Below, one piece after another: positions 14,501 to 28,950 of a stretch of 62,000 nt of DNA. The notes beneath the pieces are model-generated. The model ran no database searches. It was not told the origin of the DNA and worked only from the letters and a program-made list of their open reading frames with translations. The first letter of the stretch is position 1, and each line of letters opens with the position of its first letter. The DNA is from Glandiceps talaboti (taxonomy: Eukaryota; Hemichordata; Enteropneusta; Spengelidae). The stretch is from positions 15,780,001 to 15,842,000 of the forward strand of contig NC_135566.1 in the NCBI RefSeq assembly GCF_964340395.1, read 5' to 3'. The position numbers were made by a program, and so were the translations under genes.

Positions 14501-17500
14501 CATTCCGTTAGAAGAGACGCCAGTCATAGTGTGCTGTCATCGAGCGTTGATTATGATGTGGCGTTGTATGACAGACTTCGCATGTCGCTTGCACAATAGA
14601 CCGCCCAAATTGTCCTGGTCAGTCAATGCATACATACGTTCTTATTGTCCGGGTCACCTCAACCCGAAACCTTTTGGCAAAGTGTTAGAGAACCTCTCCA
14701 TCCATAGTATCACTTGAAACAAAAATGAGGTGGTTGGTTACAGTTAAAATAACATCTTCATCGGATTGTACAATCTATCAGACAGTCGAATTGAGGGACT
14801 ACCGAATTCCAGCTATAAACTGCAACTACATAAGAAGCTCAGTTACTGAGCTTTGTTCTTAATATACGGACGAGTACAGTCAAACTGACACAGAAAACTA
14901 TGGAAAGCGACGAATATCTCAGAAAAATAGACTAGAAAAATATGGTCTTTCACCCACCAGTGCTATAGCGTGGATTGTGCGTTAACCGGCTCCGTATATG
15001 TCAAGATGTGATGTGCCACTGCGACAGTGTACTCCGGCTACAGTGACAACGTTGCTTACGATCACCCATGTCAACAAGGCGAACATCGACAAATCAATGG
15101 AAAGCCGGATGGATAAATAGATAGACACATAGGATAAAATTACTTCTACAAACGATTAACTACGGTTTAAAATAGTTAATTTCTTGGGGATTAACCCCGA
15201 ATTGAAACTAAGTAACACCATCTATACGACTCAGCCAACAAAATTGCCATTACGGTATTCGTAGGTGTGAACCTAGTGATTTTCGTGTGTGTATTGAATA
15301 AACAAATTTCACACACACTAAGTAGAACCATGAACAAACATATCCGTCCCTAAATGAAAAGTAAACGGTATTATGGGTTACCATTGTCGAATCAGTGTTA
15401 TCCATACGACACGTCGGTACGTACGTATCCACAATTACAGCAAAGCACTAACATCTTGCTCTAACCTTTGCAGTCCAGTCGGACGGACGGACAAGATGGA
15501 GTCCATTGAGACTTAGACATCTCCGTAACATATACGTTGCATTGGATGTCTACGAGAGAGCACACTGCATGCTATCACTGCGTTGATTGGTCTTGCCGGC
15601 CAGTCTCCAACTACACGCTCTCTCACTGTATGTGTCAAACCATGTCTCGCTCAATTAAGATTTGCAGTGAATTCATGGGGGGAACTTTTTACATATAAAT
15701 CGTTGGTTTTGTAAAGAGATTTGTATAGGTACATCGGGTGAACAATGCAGAGTACACACCGCGGCTTACTCGACTGGACACATTGCTTATTGCACCATTG
15801 TTGTCCAATACCCTTTTCAGTACTTATTGGCCCATCAAACCCTCTTCGTACATATTGACATTTTAATTTGCAGCTGTTGAACGAATTATCGGATCAACTT
15901 GTAAAAATAACTCAGAAGTGTTTTTTGCTCAAAAAAGGACATCCACTTGTTGAAATTCCAGTTCACAAATACGGTGGTACCCGAATTTCAATGAATGACC
16001 TTTTGCGTCAATTTTGCACATGCGCGTGAAGTGAGAGTCGGCTTGTTGGGTGATTGACAGGTGAACGTACAATGTGACACAGCGGGACGTTAACTGGATG
16101 AGATAGTGCCATTGAGTTGTGCATTATGACCACTTCTTTCTTCTCTCATTTTACTTGGCTGTGATGAAAAGTGGACGTCGGAAGGTGGCCACCAACATGT
16201 TAAGGTTGAGACCACCAGTCTAACTGCGATGACGCGGAGAACTCTCCTGCTTACAATCTGTTACAAACGACACTCAATCCTTTGTGTCTAACGATGAATT
16301 GTAACTGTGCCTCCCTCCCCATTTAAGTTTTTTATGAAAAGTCTTTTTTGTGTGTGTCTCAAGCTGCACAAGCAAACCAACCGCATACGCACAGAGATAT
16401 CGGTCCATTCATCATCAGCTGTCATTTGCCAAGAAAATATCAACGACAGATAACTAACTATGGACATGGAAAGACTGCCCGTTAATTTGCCGGACACAAG
16501 TAAAAAAAAAGTCCCTAAAATAACTCGCATTATTGATACGTTCTCATTTTCAACTCGTTCACCTATTTACCGTCCAGAGAAACCATACCTTCTCTTTATC
16601 AAGACCTTATTCAAAGGACCCATAGAGAGTTTGAAGTCGGCAATTCTATTTAGCAGTAAACACCTACTGGCGATGTTACTGCTTTCTTTTCATATCCTAG
16701 TGTCTTTTTGTAGCAGACTGGTGTTCTAGCTGCCATACTATGCCGCTAAGGTAAACATCAGAACAATAGTGAAATGAGACGGAAATGTTTTGATACCAGG
16801 GGTAAACGAGGTGAGCGGGTACGCGTTGAGATACACAGACACAAACACAGTGAAGATAAACCAGCAAAACTTTGTATATATAAATACAAACTTAGGAAGT
16901 GATACGTAATGAAACCATCCGTGATACTCAGAAACACAACAAATATTTTGGCGTGTTTTCTTCTTTGCCCCCCTTTCTAAATGTAATCAGTTACGCCCAA
17001 GGTGAGTAAGATTACGGGTAATGCTTTCATGTTCTTACACGGTTTAAACTAACTGTTTATACAACCCACGTGACTGGCATTAGTATGAGAGTGTTCCATT
17101 GACAAGTCGAGATTCTTATTAAGTAGCTAATTTGTCTGAATTTCCTTTGTTGCTAGGAGGTGACAGCCTCTGTAATCAAAAGCTTATTTAGGTATCTTTG
17201 ATTGATTTGAGTGGTAAGTAAGTAAGCAAGCGAAGAGTGAAAGCAAACTTTTACAAAGTTCTTTTCTTCGCTTCTCGATTTTACGTTTTTAAGTCATACG
17301 GTTTCATTTTATCAAATGTTGTGACAATAATTCTGCCACCCGTGTTCAACTAAGTGGTCGAGATATCTCGTCCACCGCATCAGGAAAAAAGCGAAGAATC
17401 TGTCAAGGCGAACGACTTCGATTCTCAGGATTTCTTCAAGGAAAAGAAAAAGAGAATGAAATTAGGAAGACCAAAAACTCGGGAGATTTGATAAAAATCA

Positions 17501-20500
17501 ACCACAAAAAGTCTCGTAAACAGACGAAAGGGAGTTGTCGTGCTGAAAAACGGAGATACAATTTTTGTATTTTTTTTAAATTGAGACACCAATTATCTAT
17601 AAAGTAAAAACGCAAAGTAGCACCGGACTCGGAAAGCACCTGGTCGAATTTGTCGAGTTTGAAGTTATATACAGAGTGCATATATGTAGACGTTATACAC
17701 CAGTTCTATACAATAACCACAGCACCTTTAATTTACCACGAAATTGTATATACAACAATCCTGGATATTAAAATAAAACCATATATAGACACAGAGTTAC
17801 GATATCACGTTTTGATATTTCCATAAACCCTTGTAGAAAATCCCCCAAAATGGCTGAACACATGCCAAGTGCAGTAGGACTTCTTTGCAAGATTTCAAAG
17901 CTGAGTAAGTTAGCGAGGTGCTATTGTACAACCCAAAACCTCAATAGTAATAATCAACACAGGTGTGACAGACATAAACCTGACTACACTTTTCTAGAGA
18001 TGTATACTACTGGTGTTGAATTTTACTTCTTGGTTTGTGAACTGATCTTCACAGCTAGCATATGTACATAGTTTGAAATGAAACTATATATTACAAATTG
18101 TTATAGATATCAAAATTACCCTAGTGTGACAAGGCCACGCGGCACTAGACAACAAAATCCTGTTGTTGTGCCAATAGTTCCATGATATCCTGTTTTCATC
18201 TCCTCTCAACATCTCGAGGAATGTTTCTCTCAGTTTCATACTCAACACTATATTGTGAGACAACCAGCACTGCTAGTACTGAACTGATACAGATTATTAA
18301 GAAAATAGCCGAATGATTGCTTTGAATTTTCCAGCTTCACCTGCTGCCAGAAATATGACAAGTTTTGTGTTACATTATACAATCGGAGAAGCCACACTTG
18401 TTGTCTTGATGAGTGATGTCAAGTACATGTAGTTGGTTATCTGAGTAGATAATACTAGTAGTTGTTATTGTAATCTTGAGGAATAACGTAGAAGTATAAA
18501 AACTGTCTTGCTTCTTAATAGTTATTGCCTTCCTAGTTGAGTTCACTTGACTTACATTAGGAAGTAAAAAAATGACCGTGAAGGTTAACTAACAAATTCA
18601 TTGAAAAAAGTCACGTGCGTATTGTGGTCATATCTTCGACCTCTGACACGTTACTCCCAAACTTTGGAATTCATCGTCTTGGCTTACTACATCGAGACAA
18701 AGCTTATATCGGCCAAAGTCGGATAAGGATTAAAATTAAGGTATGAAAAACGGTTGGCTGGTAGAACTATGTAGAAAAAAATTGGTACTGAACAAAAAGA
18801 ATAATCCTATGTAATCCTTATGGCTCTATTGGTAAGATGATATTAATGCGAGAATCTGGGATTGAAACTCTGGTCTTTAAGATTTACTTGTTCAAGAAGC
18901 TTTCAATATTGATTAGTCATGTAGCCATTGAACGTGAGTATTTTGACTTTGGTGACTTCAGCGATTTTTATATGACGTGCAGTGATTAATATAAAACCAA
19001 AGAACTGAAACTGTTTATCATCTTTAACATTTTTGCAGAGATATGTAACAAGGGTAAGATTTACTGGATCTAAAACGAAAACGAAGTTACATAACATAAT
19101 AAAGAACTTACAATGCTAAGTATAAAAAAAGCCCTGAAATTGTTTATCACTTTGATGTTTTGCACAGATGTATTAAAAAAAGGATAAGGTATACTAGATT
19201 TAAATTTAGGAAAATCTCGCATTGACTTTGAGTTTGTTTGTTTTGCCACATTTCACTGCGCTACGCTGACTACTATATTCAACAAGTTAGTCCAAAGCAG
19301 CTGATAGGAGTAATCAATGCGTTTTGTGCGGTTGTGTCATAACTTTGAATGTCTCGTAAAAAGAGGCCAACATTTACCAACTACAATACAACACACACAT
19401 TTAACATGAAATAAACTTACGTGGAAGGACGATGAATCGATTTATCCTGCAAAGTAAATTGATCAAATCGAATGTATAATATCCAGTCACATATACACAT
19501 ATTGCGAAATTCGAAAAAATATATCTTGTGTCATTAATTCTTTATTTTTTTTGTTATTTGATAAAGTTCAATATTCTATGATGTTTTTTTCAACTTCAGT
19601 ACCATTTTACGCTTTGCGGACGATTTTCGGGGGAAAGGGGACAGAATACAGATATATGCTTACCTCATTTACGTTAGCAAAGATGACATCCAAAAATATT
19701 TAGCAACACGTTTTCCGTATGAGGGAATAAATGAGGCTGAATATACAGTCTGTGAATGTTCCGCTAGTTCCACTGATGTACAGAACTAGAGTTTTGTACA
19801 ATTGGGACGATACCAGCACACCACAGGTGTAACGGACACCGATGCACTGACCAATCAGAGAACGTTTCATCAGCTCTGCCCTTGATCTACTTTCATTAAA
19901 TGACGTTTATTGACCTGCGGGGTCATGACCTCTGCCCTTTTATTTACGAACTGTTCACTGAAGAAGCACACAGTAAAGGCAATTTCAATCGCAGTGAAAT
20001 TCCATCATGAAAATCAGAATCGGAAAATTTTATGTTTTGTGTTTTTTGTGCACGAAAATTAGTTATTAGAATCATGTCATGTCAGCGGTCATTGTACTTA
20101 TATATATATTTTCGTCTCTTTCTAAGGCTTATAAAATTCCTTAATGCCAGAGTTAAAATGATAAACAATGGTATATTTATTGTAGCTAGTACTAGGCAAA
20201 TTGACTTTGAGACATTTTCCAGTCAGATTTGCATACATGAAAGTATTGATGAGTTGTCAATGATGACGTATACCTGTGTGCCCAACCACGTCACACCAAT
20301 CCATACACTGCGTGTGAAAACTAACACCGACTGTATATCATCCTTATATTGAACATGTGTAAATTTGACATGGAAGTACACGATCGATATTTCCTATTTT
20401 CCTCGTTACAATTTGAACACTTTTACCTGAAACAAACCGTCGTTTGGCTTGGCAAAACGCTTACAAATATTGCTACATTTTCTTTGTGTGGAATACATTT

Positions 20501-23500
20501 ATCTTATCGGATATCGTCGCCAAATTAGTTACAGTGTAACATTTCGTTAAGATAAGCGCGTCACATGTAAAGAAAAAAATAGCAATACTTGTACAAATAT
20601 GTGTCGAAGTGGCCGATGAAATATAGCAATACTGATAAGAATTTGTCAAGCCAGGCAACGCACTGTTTCAGGTGACACGGTCCTGATTGTATCAGAGATG
20701 ATGTCTTTGTGAGGGTCTTCTCTGCTTCCTTATAATATGAATATCAATATTTTCAATGTAGCGCTGTAAACCCCATCTTCGTCATGGACTGCGTCTTACC
20801 ATTGTCTTTGATGATTTCTACACAGCTATCAACCAATCCTTTAGGCGTAAAGTTGGTGACTGCATAATACCAGCTGAGAATAACTCGATTAGGCTGTTAT
20901 ACTTTGATGACTTCAATGATTTTTCAAAAGTTGGGATAATCATTTTATAATTCACTTACTTTGCCAATGTCAAGGGCAATATTTGGTTTCCATGGCAATC
21001 CATTTCAATTTTCAAGAACCATGGACATCAACGAAAAACACAACATTGATTTGAGAATACGAAACGAGGTCACGTACGACATAAATGGGACTCCGAAAAG
21101 TGTGTTGCTTCCATGGATGAAAAGGGAATGAATTTCACTTTGATGAATAAAATGTCTCATTTTATTTCATTTTTATGATGGATAAATATAAGAAGCGAAG
21201 GAGAAATGATGTATTGCAATCAAATTTGCTCTGTGATCGTTTGTTAGACTTCAGTAGCATTATGAATAAGGGCACCACAGAAGGGAAATATGCTGACGGA
21301 ATGGTAACACGGGGCAACATTCTGAAGACACACTGATTATGTTTACGGCTGACGATCGCTTGACAACAGGAAGAATTCTTAGACGGAGGTAAGAGTTTGT
21401 CTTTATCCTTGCTTTTAAAGACGATTAGGCCGATCTATGGCGTACATTTCGGTTTTGCTCTGTGAAATACAAACTCGATATAGTGAGTGACTCACTAGGC
21501 GAGCTTCGTCCTCAGTGTTAGTAAGATACGGCTATTATATTACCCATGATCCTTTGTAACCTGCTGATATACATGTACTGGGACAAGGTCACTCAGGTAT
21601 CACTTGATTGTTCTCTAGTCACGTTCGCAACATAGTCATCACTTTCTCGTGTTCATCATTTCTACAAATAGAAAATATAGGTCACTTAAGGTCAACGCCG
21701 ACCAAACCAAATCCCCATCTATTATATACTGAGCCACATGGTGATAAACAAAGGTTAATGACCTTACCTGTTTTTCAAAAAAACTGCTAAAGAGTACATC
21801 CCAGTTCAGTAGGCAAAGAAAAACAGAGTGATTTCAAAAGAATGACGTTCTTAGGGGTGTGTCCCCCAAACGTTACAATGAAAACATTTCCTCCGCTATA
21901 TTTCTCCCAACTGTTTTTGTTTCTTCTTCTCCCTTTTTATGGTTTATAGCTTGTGATGGCATAAAAAATGGGGACTATTGATACCAGATAAAGAAACGCC
22001 TTTTCACACTCTGTCTCAAGTTGGTGTGCATGGTAGTAATATTTCAAATGGAAACCGCTGACTGTTATTTGTATACAGCAAACGTCGGGTATACAGTACT
22101 TGGTGAAAATTGGATACGAAACGTCATGCCGCTACACAGTATAGCACACAGTGTGTGAAATGGACACACCATTGGGAATGTTAATATCAAGTAACAATTT
22201 GATAGACATAAGCCTGGCATGAATGAATGCACAACTATTCATTTCCAATGTTTTCAAAACACGGTCCTATTTTAGTCATAAACTTTTGGAGTGAAAATGA
22301 ACCAGACAAGTTCGCATCATTTCAAAATATTCTATTTAGGGAATGTATTAAAGCTTACATATAAAACTTCGTACAAAACTATGATTTTTTTTCTTCAAAG
22401 AAAACGAAATTATGAAAACGTTAAACGCAACTTACCTATTAGTTCCATATGGCGGTATGCCTGTAGGAAGTGTATGCATCTATAAGTCTGTATGATTGAC
22501 AAAGTTCTGTTTTGTCACTGACGAAAGTCCTTAGTTGTGCGACAGGATGTACTGGCAACTATAACTACAGCAGACTTAAAACGGTTGATTACTTATTGAA
22601 ATAACTAACTGCTTAAATACGTTTCCCTCGCCATTTCATGTTCCTAATCGACCCAGACGTGTCCTTGAACGATTAAAACTAACAAAGCAGACAAGAATGG
22701 TCTAATTCTGCACAAAATAATAATCACGTAATGCCCTTGAAACGGTGTCACGCAAAGCAAGAAGTAGCTAGCTGACAGTTGTTACAGTTTGAAAATAGAG
22801 GACGTTGTACTCTCCAAGCTATACAATACTTGTTAGGCACAGTGTGTCTTGTCTGTGGTTACAGTTTGACTTTTGACCTTTGGTGGCTCCTGTTTGCACT
22901 TTCTATGGTTACATGTTTCAAATGGGAGACCTACATCAAAGTGTCAACCTCAAAATTTCCTGGGTTGAACCGGCGTATGACAGGGTCAATTGTACTTGAT
23001 ATGAGAATGAAAGACGCTAAACTGCTGACAATGACGAAACGCTCGGATCTGATGGCACCCAAGAAATGACCATGGTCGTAGAGGGCGCATTTGGTCAATA
23101 CAAAATGGAAATTTGAAGGGGCACCCAGTGTTAGGGTAACACGGGTCAAAACGTATATGCTCCTAACGTCCAACCCAGTAATCATAATAACAACAATTTT
23201 CAACTTATGAATATTACACAGGGTTTTGTTACAACATTTCTAACATTTTCGAATAGTAGAATTTCCACATCATGTGGGCAAACATACCTGTGTAGGTTTC
23301 ACATACCGTCGTGGTGCAATAAATCCAATCAAATTTATTTTTGGGTCCGCTCCCTAAAATCAACGCCCCCTCCTCCTCTCCCCCAACTCGATTACGATTA
23401 TAGTATGTTACTGTACTACATTTCTACCTTTTCCATGAGCATATGTTGTTGGTTGTTTGATAAGTGAAAATAAAAATCATACTCCAGTTACCGCTAGTAC

Positions 23501-24680
23501 AGTTTTCATCAAGTAAGCTAGAAAAGGGGACATAAAGGCACACAGATCAGAGAGAGTTGTGGATAAACGGTATTCTCTCAAGTTGTATGATATCTAGAAT
23601 ATCGCCCTCAACATTGTAATCTGTAAATGATAATGGGTAAAACATATGTATTACATAGACTGCGTGACTCAGATCATTCGTACGCCCACAGACTTACTTG
23701 TCTGTGGTACGTCATTGAAGGTAATTAGTTGTCATAGGTATTATCCGTATATAAGAAGATAAAATATATGATAATATATTCATTGTTTCCATTATGTATG
23801 AAAAAAAACATTAGGAAAGCGCTGTTTTATCACCTTAAAAATGTAGTATTGTATGATTGTACGACAATGCAAACATGAGGTTAAAACTAGACAGTTTGAA
23901 ACTGAACACGACAGTGACTGCCGCATTGCACGTGGGAAGAAACTTGCTAAGATGTGCAGACTTGACTGGTCAAGAATGATAGTGGCGACCACTAAGGAGC
24001 AACAATGTCGCACAAGCTCAATAAAGGAACATCGTTCGTAACGTTTAGGACACACCCCTCTCCCCCTCCCTCTAAATGAACTTTCACAAGTACGACATCA
24101 ACAAATTTATATATGATATAAACCATGCTGAAAATTGTAGCGATCACACCACTATAACCGATGCAATGTAAAAACATGATGGTAAACACATTAAAATACT
24201 GCCGGAAATCCAGCACTGTATATCACATTAGAAGTAATTTTAATCAACTTATGATCACCTCAATAGTAAATACAACAGAAAATTGTTATCATTGAAGGCG
24301 TGAAAGTTTTCGAAATTTGATGAGAAGTGCGAAAATGAAGTTCAGCAATCGCCTTGATGCGAGATCCCCTCATCCCTAAACGAACAAAGTGTTGAAATTT
24401 GGCTTGTTTGACATTGTGCGATCGTCCCTAAAAAGATCATTTGCGGAATGCGTACTGTCACTCGCAACGAGAGAGGCGCTGCGAACATTTGCGAGATGAA
24501 GCAAATCTGTGGCAATTATTTGGAGTGCAGGTGCTAGTGGACATGATCTTGTTCAAGTTTAATTCATCACTCTTGGATGTGGCTAAAAATCACACTGTCA
24601 TCGAAAAAGTCAACTAAAGAAGGACAATAGAACAGTTAGTGATACTAAGCCACTAACTACAGTGCAGCAATTATCATAAA
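11561..24680. other. Long stretch without a recognised gene
   Basis: No exon, RNA gene or intact element could be supported over 13 kb. There is a diverged tandem duplication near 18980-19200 (units about 125 bp apart, shared motif tgaaaytgtttatca). A tRNA-like SINE candidate lies at about 18820-18890. A GGTCATGACC palindrome lies at 19921. The stretch could be intergenic or part of a large intron. Confidence 0.45.
18818..18890 (+). repeat. Possible tRNA-derived SINE head
   Basis: TGGCTCTATTGG resembles a pol III A box. GGATTGAAACTC, about 30 nt downstream, resembles a decayed B box. No tail or second copy was recognised. Confidence 0.25.
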
Positions 24681-24689
24681 CAGTTCCCT

Positions 24690-25138
24690 TCAAATTCAAA
24701 AGTTCCTCATGGTTGGAGAGCCGCAAATATTACTCCGATATTCGAAGTCAAACCCTGGAAATTAGTAACCGGTCATCAGTCTTACTTCACTGTTGGCAAA
24801 GTTATGGAGACGTGTGTCAGGGTCGATATTGAGCAATAGAATGTTCAACAATACCCGGTCCGGTACTCAGCGTGACGACTTCCGTTCATATAGACCTTAC
24901 TAAACAAACCTGGTGGAATTTTTTAGAAGATGTTATATAGCTTTACAAAAGTAGTGGAATCGATTTAGATTTTTCTTAAGGTTTTGATGGAGTGTTTGAT
25001 TAAGTACCAGAATTTTGAACATACCATGGGAAGATCTTCAGTGGCTTGTCAGTAATAACAATGAAACATGTACCAATGGAACAATGTGTTGAAGCAGCCA
25101 AGAAAGGAAATAAAACTCCTTTGAATGATCAAAAAAAT
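24690..25138 (+). pseudogene. Decayed CR1-type non-LTR retrotransposon reverse transcriptase
   Basis: Starting at 24714, one frame reads W-R-A-A-N-I-T-P-I-F, and some 20 codons later G-K-V-M-E-T. These are the characteristic opening motifs of CR1/Jockey-type reverse transcriptases, where W-K/R-x-A-N-V-T-P-I-F precedes a Y-R-P-V-S-L-T-S segment and G-K-V-M-E. After frameshifts and stops, around 24915-25010, pieces resembling the F-L-E-D-V and D-F-S-K-A-F-D region (catalytic domain A) appear. Near 25083-25115 the segment Q-C-V-E-A-A-K-K-G-N-K resembles the later C-terminal part, which implies an internal deletion. It is not functional: stop codons and frame changes interrupt it throughout. Confidence 0.7.
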
Positions 25139-26700
25139 AACTGAACATCTGAATCAGTCATGTTAAGGCCAATAAAAAAACCAGTGTGTTTCCGATAACA
25201 CGGCCGACCCTAATTTAAGCCCCCGATCCTAAACATTGTTTAGATATTTAAAACAAAAGGTAAGAAATTCTTTTTACCTGCAGAGCTTAAGACTGGGGGC
25301 ATCAACTACCTGGTTGTTGCATAATCTGTGAACCATGCATTAGTTTAATGTAGGATGAAAAACTAAATTCTATTTACTTAGGCCTCAGACCCCCCCTCCC
25401 ATCCCCTTGGTAACTAAAAAATCAAAATTGTTTTCAAACAGCAATATCAATTTCAAATCAGTATATAGTGCTATTAATACAAAGTCGGTAGTATGTAGAG
25501 GTATGTAATGTAGTGCAATGAATATAAAGCCAGTTTGAAGTGAGGAAAAATAGTTCTTTTATTGACACTTTAATGTATTTTAGTGCCATGCATTTACTAT
25601 GATATTGAAAATTCTTCGAATTCCATGTGTCAGTTGTGACATTTTTTCAAAGAAATATTTATATTCAGGGGTACAAAACAGATACATTAAAAATAAAGTC
25701 GTTTTTGTAGGACGAGGTCTAAAAAGAGAGATGTGTAGAATTAAGAAGGATTAGTTTGCTAATCCCCGAACAGAACTGAGTGTGTGAATAAAAGTATCCT
25801 GTTCAATGTAGGCAATATTGAAATAAGGAATGATTTCATTCAATCAGTGGTAATGCGTGTCTGCAAATAGGTACAGAAGTCGGACGAGGACAGTATACTG
25901 TGCAACACCAAGAACAAAGCGCAGTGGTCTAAGTTATTTAAAAGGTAACACAATGTATAAAATGCGGATAAAAAAACGTTTGCAAGAGCGACGGAACTGC
26001 CAACGTGCCATAAGTTTTCATATTGCACCAAACTGCTATGGTAATGAAAACGTATGTATGTTCAGCCATGTCAGGTCAGTGCTTATTTCAAGACTTTTTC
26101 AGGGTTGTATCACTGAGTAAAGGGGCATATAGTAAACAAATGAGAAAATTACATATCAAATATCACGTGGGCTATAATTTCCTTGATGGCCCACTATATA
26201 CATTGACATGATTCGTCCTTGAGATGATTGAATGACGGTTACTTCAGATTTTAGGAAGCGCTTGTAAATGCAACCTAAGACATGACGTCATTATTGTAAT
26301 ACCTGTCTTAAAACTATAATAGCTATAACCGGGGCATTAAAACATAATTCTAGCTAAGGAAGATACAAGTTACTAGGGTGAATGTCTCTGGCGCTTATGC
26401 ATTGTTGTCACTTTTCTCAGATCAATCACTTTTATATGGCTTATCTTGTAATCTTTATAGAAACATCACAGTGGCTATGTATGACCCCGGCCCTGCACAG
26501 GCCTATTACCTGGTAGAAAGATGACTTCGCATTCATATAATCATAGAAAGCTGTGTTAGCGCTAGAGTTGGCTATGGAACAATGCTGATTTTCGGATTTA
26601 ATATTCCGTTCTCAAAAGATTCACTTACTTCTCATCAGGACGATGATTGACATCTCTAAAAAAAATAATCAAGAAAAAAAAACAATGGAGAAGGCCCACA
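25139..26700. other. No gene recognised
   Basis: AT-rich DNA with a few C-rich runs (about 25390). I see no coding potential or structured repeat. Confidence 0.5.
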
Positions 26701-26726
26701 CAAAGAGTTGTGGGTCTTGGTCAAGG

Positions 26727-27044
26727 TCATTGTAAACCATTTATTGGATTGTGCTGCACAGCAATGTGAAGGTAACGAAGAACTGATTGGAAAAGTGGAA
26801 GTCGATATCGAACCAAATCAATATTGTTAATGCGAGAACTCAAGTCATGAAAGTGCGGTAATGTCTTCCATAAATGTAGTGACAGCAAGTTATTCAAATC
26901 GACAACGGAGGTTTGAGAAGTGAGTGAAACCAATTTCTCTAGCTTCCCTACATTTGAAGTATTCTTGATATTAAAGCATCTGAGTGAATTTTTGCCGTAC
27001 AAGATCTTTAGAAATTTATCATTCGATGATGACAAGTTGTGCAC
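26727..27044 (-). other. Uncharacterised open frame, leucine-rich
   Basis: A 105-codon minus-strand frame with many leucines in an L-x-x-L or L-x-x-F spacing faintly like leucine-rich repeats. A stop codon lies immediately before the first codon and there is no internal ATG. If real, it would have to be an internal exon or a decayed gene. No splice signals or neighbours support it, and chance is the simpler explanation. Confidence 0.15.
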
Positions 27045-27049
27045 TTAGA

Positions 27050-28950
27050 CACCAGGATTTGTGGATATACAATGCAAATGTGAACATTAGTATAGCCGTG
27101 CATGCCAGGCAGGCGAACAGGAAAGCTGGCTAATCAAGTGGTTCACTGCCGCTCAACAGACGGGTTAAAAAACAGGATTCACACTTATGAAAAAGATAAA
27201 TTGGGTTGTGAAAGGAAACCTTAAATGATTAAAACGCAAGCTTGCGTTTGTGATTCAGACTTGTAATTGATAGTTGGGTAAGCATTAGTTTTGTTAACTC
27301 CAATGACTTTTAAGATGAAAACAAATGGTTGTCAGAGTTAAATAAGCTAGCACTTGCACACAACTACAAATGATATGCATGATTGATCGACTCTACATTT
27401 AGAGACACCTGAGGCGTTTTGTACACAATACGACAAGACAAGACAATTCGAAGGAAAATGTAAATAAAGGTCTTGGAATCGAGTCGTATTTCAAGATCGG
27501 ATTTAAATCAGATTAATGAACGAATTAATTGCTGATGGTAGGACTACTGTGATTCTAGTTGTCCAGGTGAAATTCCATATTAAGCAGCAGGTATTGTTGA
27601 TTTTAGACCAAACCATAGATCCTGGAGTGCCGGGGCCTATGAGCAGAATAATCGCCTCCCTCTCATACCATAGCAGAACAAATCATTAGCACGGCCACTT
27701 ACTGCATCGTAAACTCATTTAGCGGTGTATCTCGTGCAGGTGCGTATATTATACAATATGTGTATTCAGTTAACACTAAGGGTGTTCACATTTCTTTTCT
27801 CGAATGATATTTCTAATGTCAGAGCGACGTTTGCGGGTTTTTTTTTTTTTTTTAGAGAAAGTGTCCAGAAGAATATGTCAATGTAACGTCCTTGCAGGAG
27901 TACAGTATATAGAATGCCATTGTTACGAAAGCCGAGGTTTTGTTTTAAGTACAGGATGAGGAGAAACCACACTTACAGTAGAAATAAGAAAGAACTCACA
28001 CACAGATGTCACAGGTTTAACCTTTTCTAATTTTCCTCTAAAATAATAAAAAATACAACACTTGTACAGCGAAATCACCTGTACGAAAAAACTAATGCTT
28101 AAATATATAACCTTCGGGAACATTTGACAATTACTGATGGCTGGTTGTGACAAATAAAACTACTCACAAAACGTTGAGTTTCCAAGCAGTAACAGAATTC
28201 AGAAATTCCTCATACAGGAACCCAACAGCATACTACAGCAACGTTTTAGGTTTATCACAGATCAAATTCTGGAGATCAGCTCCCGGAATTGTCTAACACT
28301 GTCCCTTTTATACTACCGTGTAGTATAAAAACAACTCTATTGCCACATATGATTGGATGATCCTAATTACCACCAGGTGACCTTCATAGTATATGCAGAT
28401 TCACAAAGGTCGTTTAGTAACCGTACCAGCCAGCCATCTGTCGTAACATATGCTAATTTACTGCTTTACTGAAATTACATGCGAGTAAACATCTACCTCT
28501 AATTTCCATATTTAGTAAACAAGTGACTGGACAACTTAAAGTCGCTGACCCCGGCTAATAAACTTTACACTAAAATCACCACTTTGTGATAACCACCTTG
28601 TATAAGGAAGCACATGGCGGACCGTGGGTCAGTCACTAACCCGTAAATATCGGCTTTCTCTTCTTACTGTCTACAGTGGGTATCACTTTTCCAACTTAAT
28701 TAATTAGGTCTAATTTGCATTTCGAAAAAAACACACCTGTACCTGAGCCAGAAGAGCAGTTGGACTTAGCGGTTCAATTTACTGCAATAGATCCGATATT
28801 ATAATTTCTTTGAAAGTGGTATTCTGGTTCTATGGGTGCTGGGATTGAATGATCATGGTGAAGACAGTTCGACATATTATTAATACGATGATTTGTTTGA
28901 GTCGCTGGTTTAAAAGTTACAGTCTAATATACACCAATCACAATAAAGAA
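27050..28950. other. No gene recognised
   Basis: Apart from a small perfect-arm hairpin at about 28307-28333 (tttatacta/tagtataaa arms), I see no structure or coding sequence. Confidence 0.5.

Noticed and set aside
16460-16729. 89-codon plus-strand frame with basic N terminus
   Set aside because: No recognisable domain, no splice or promoter support, and overlapped by another open frame on the opposite strand.
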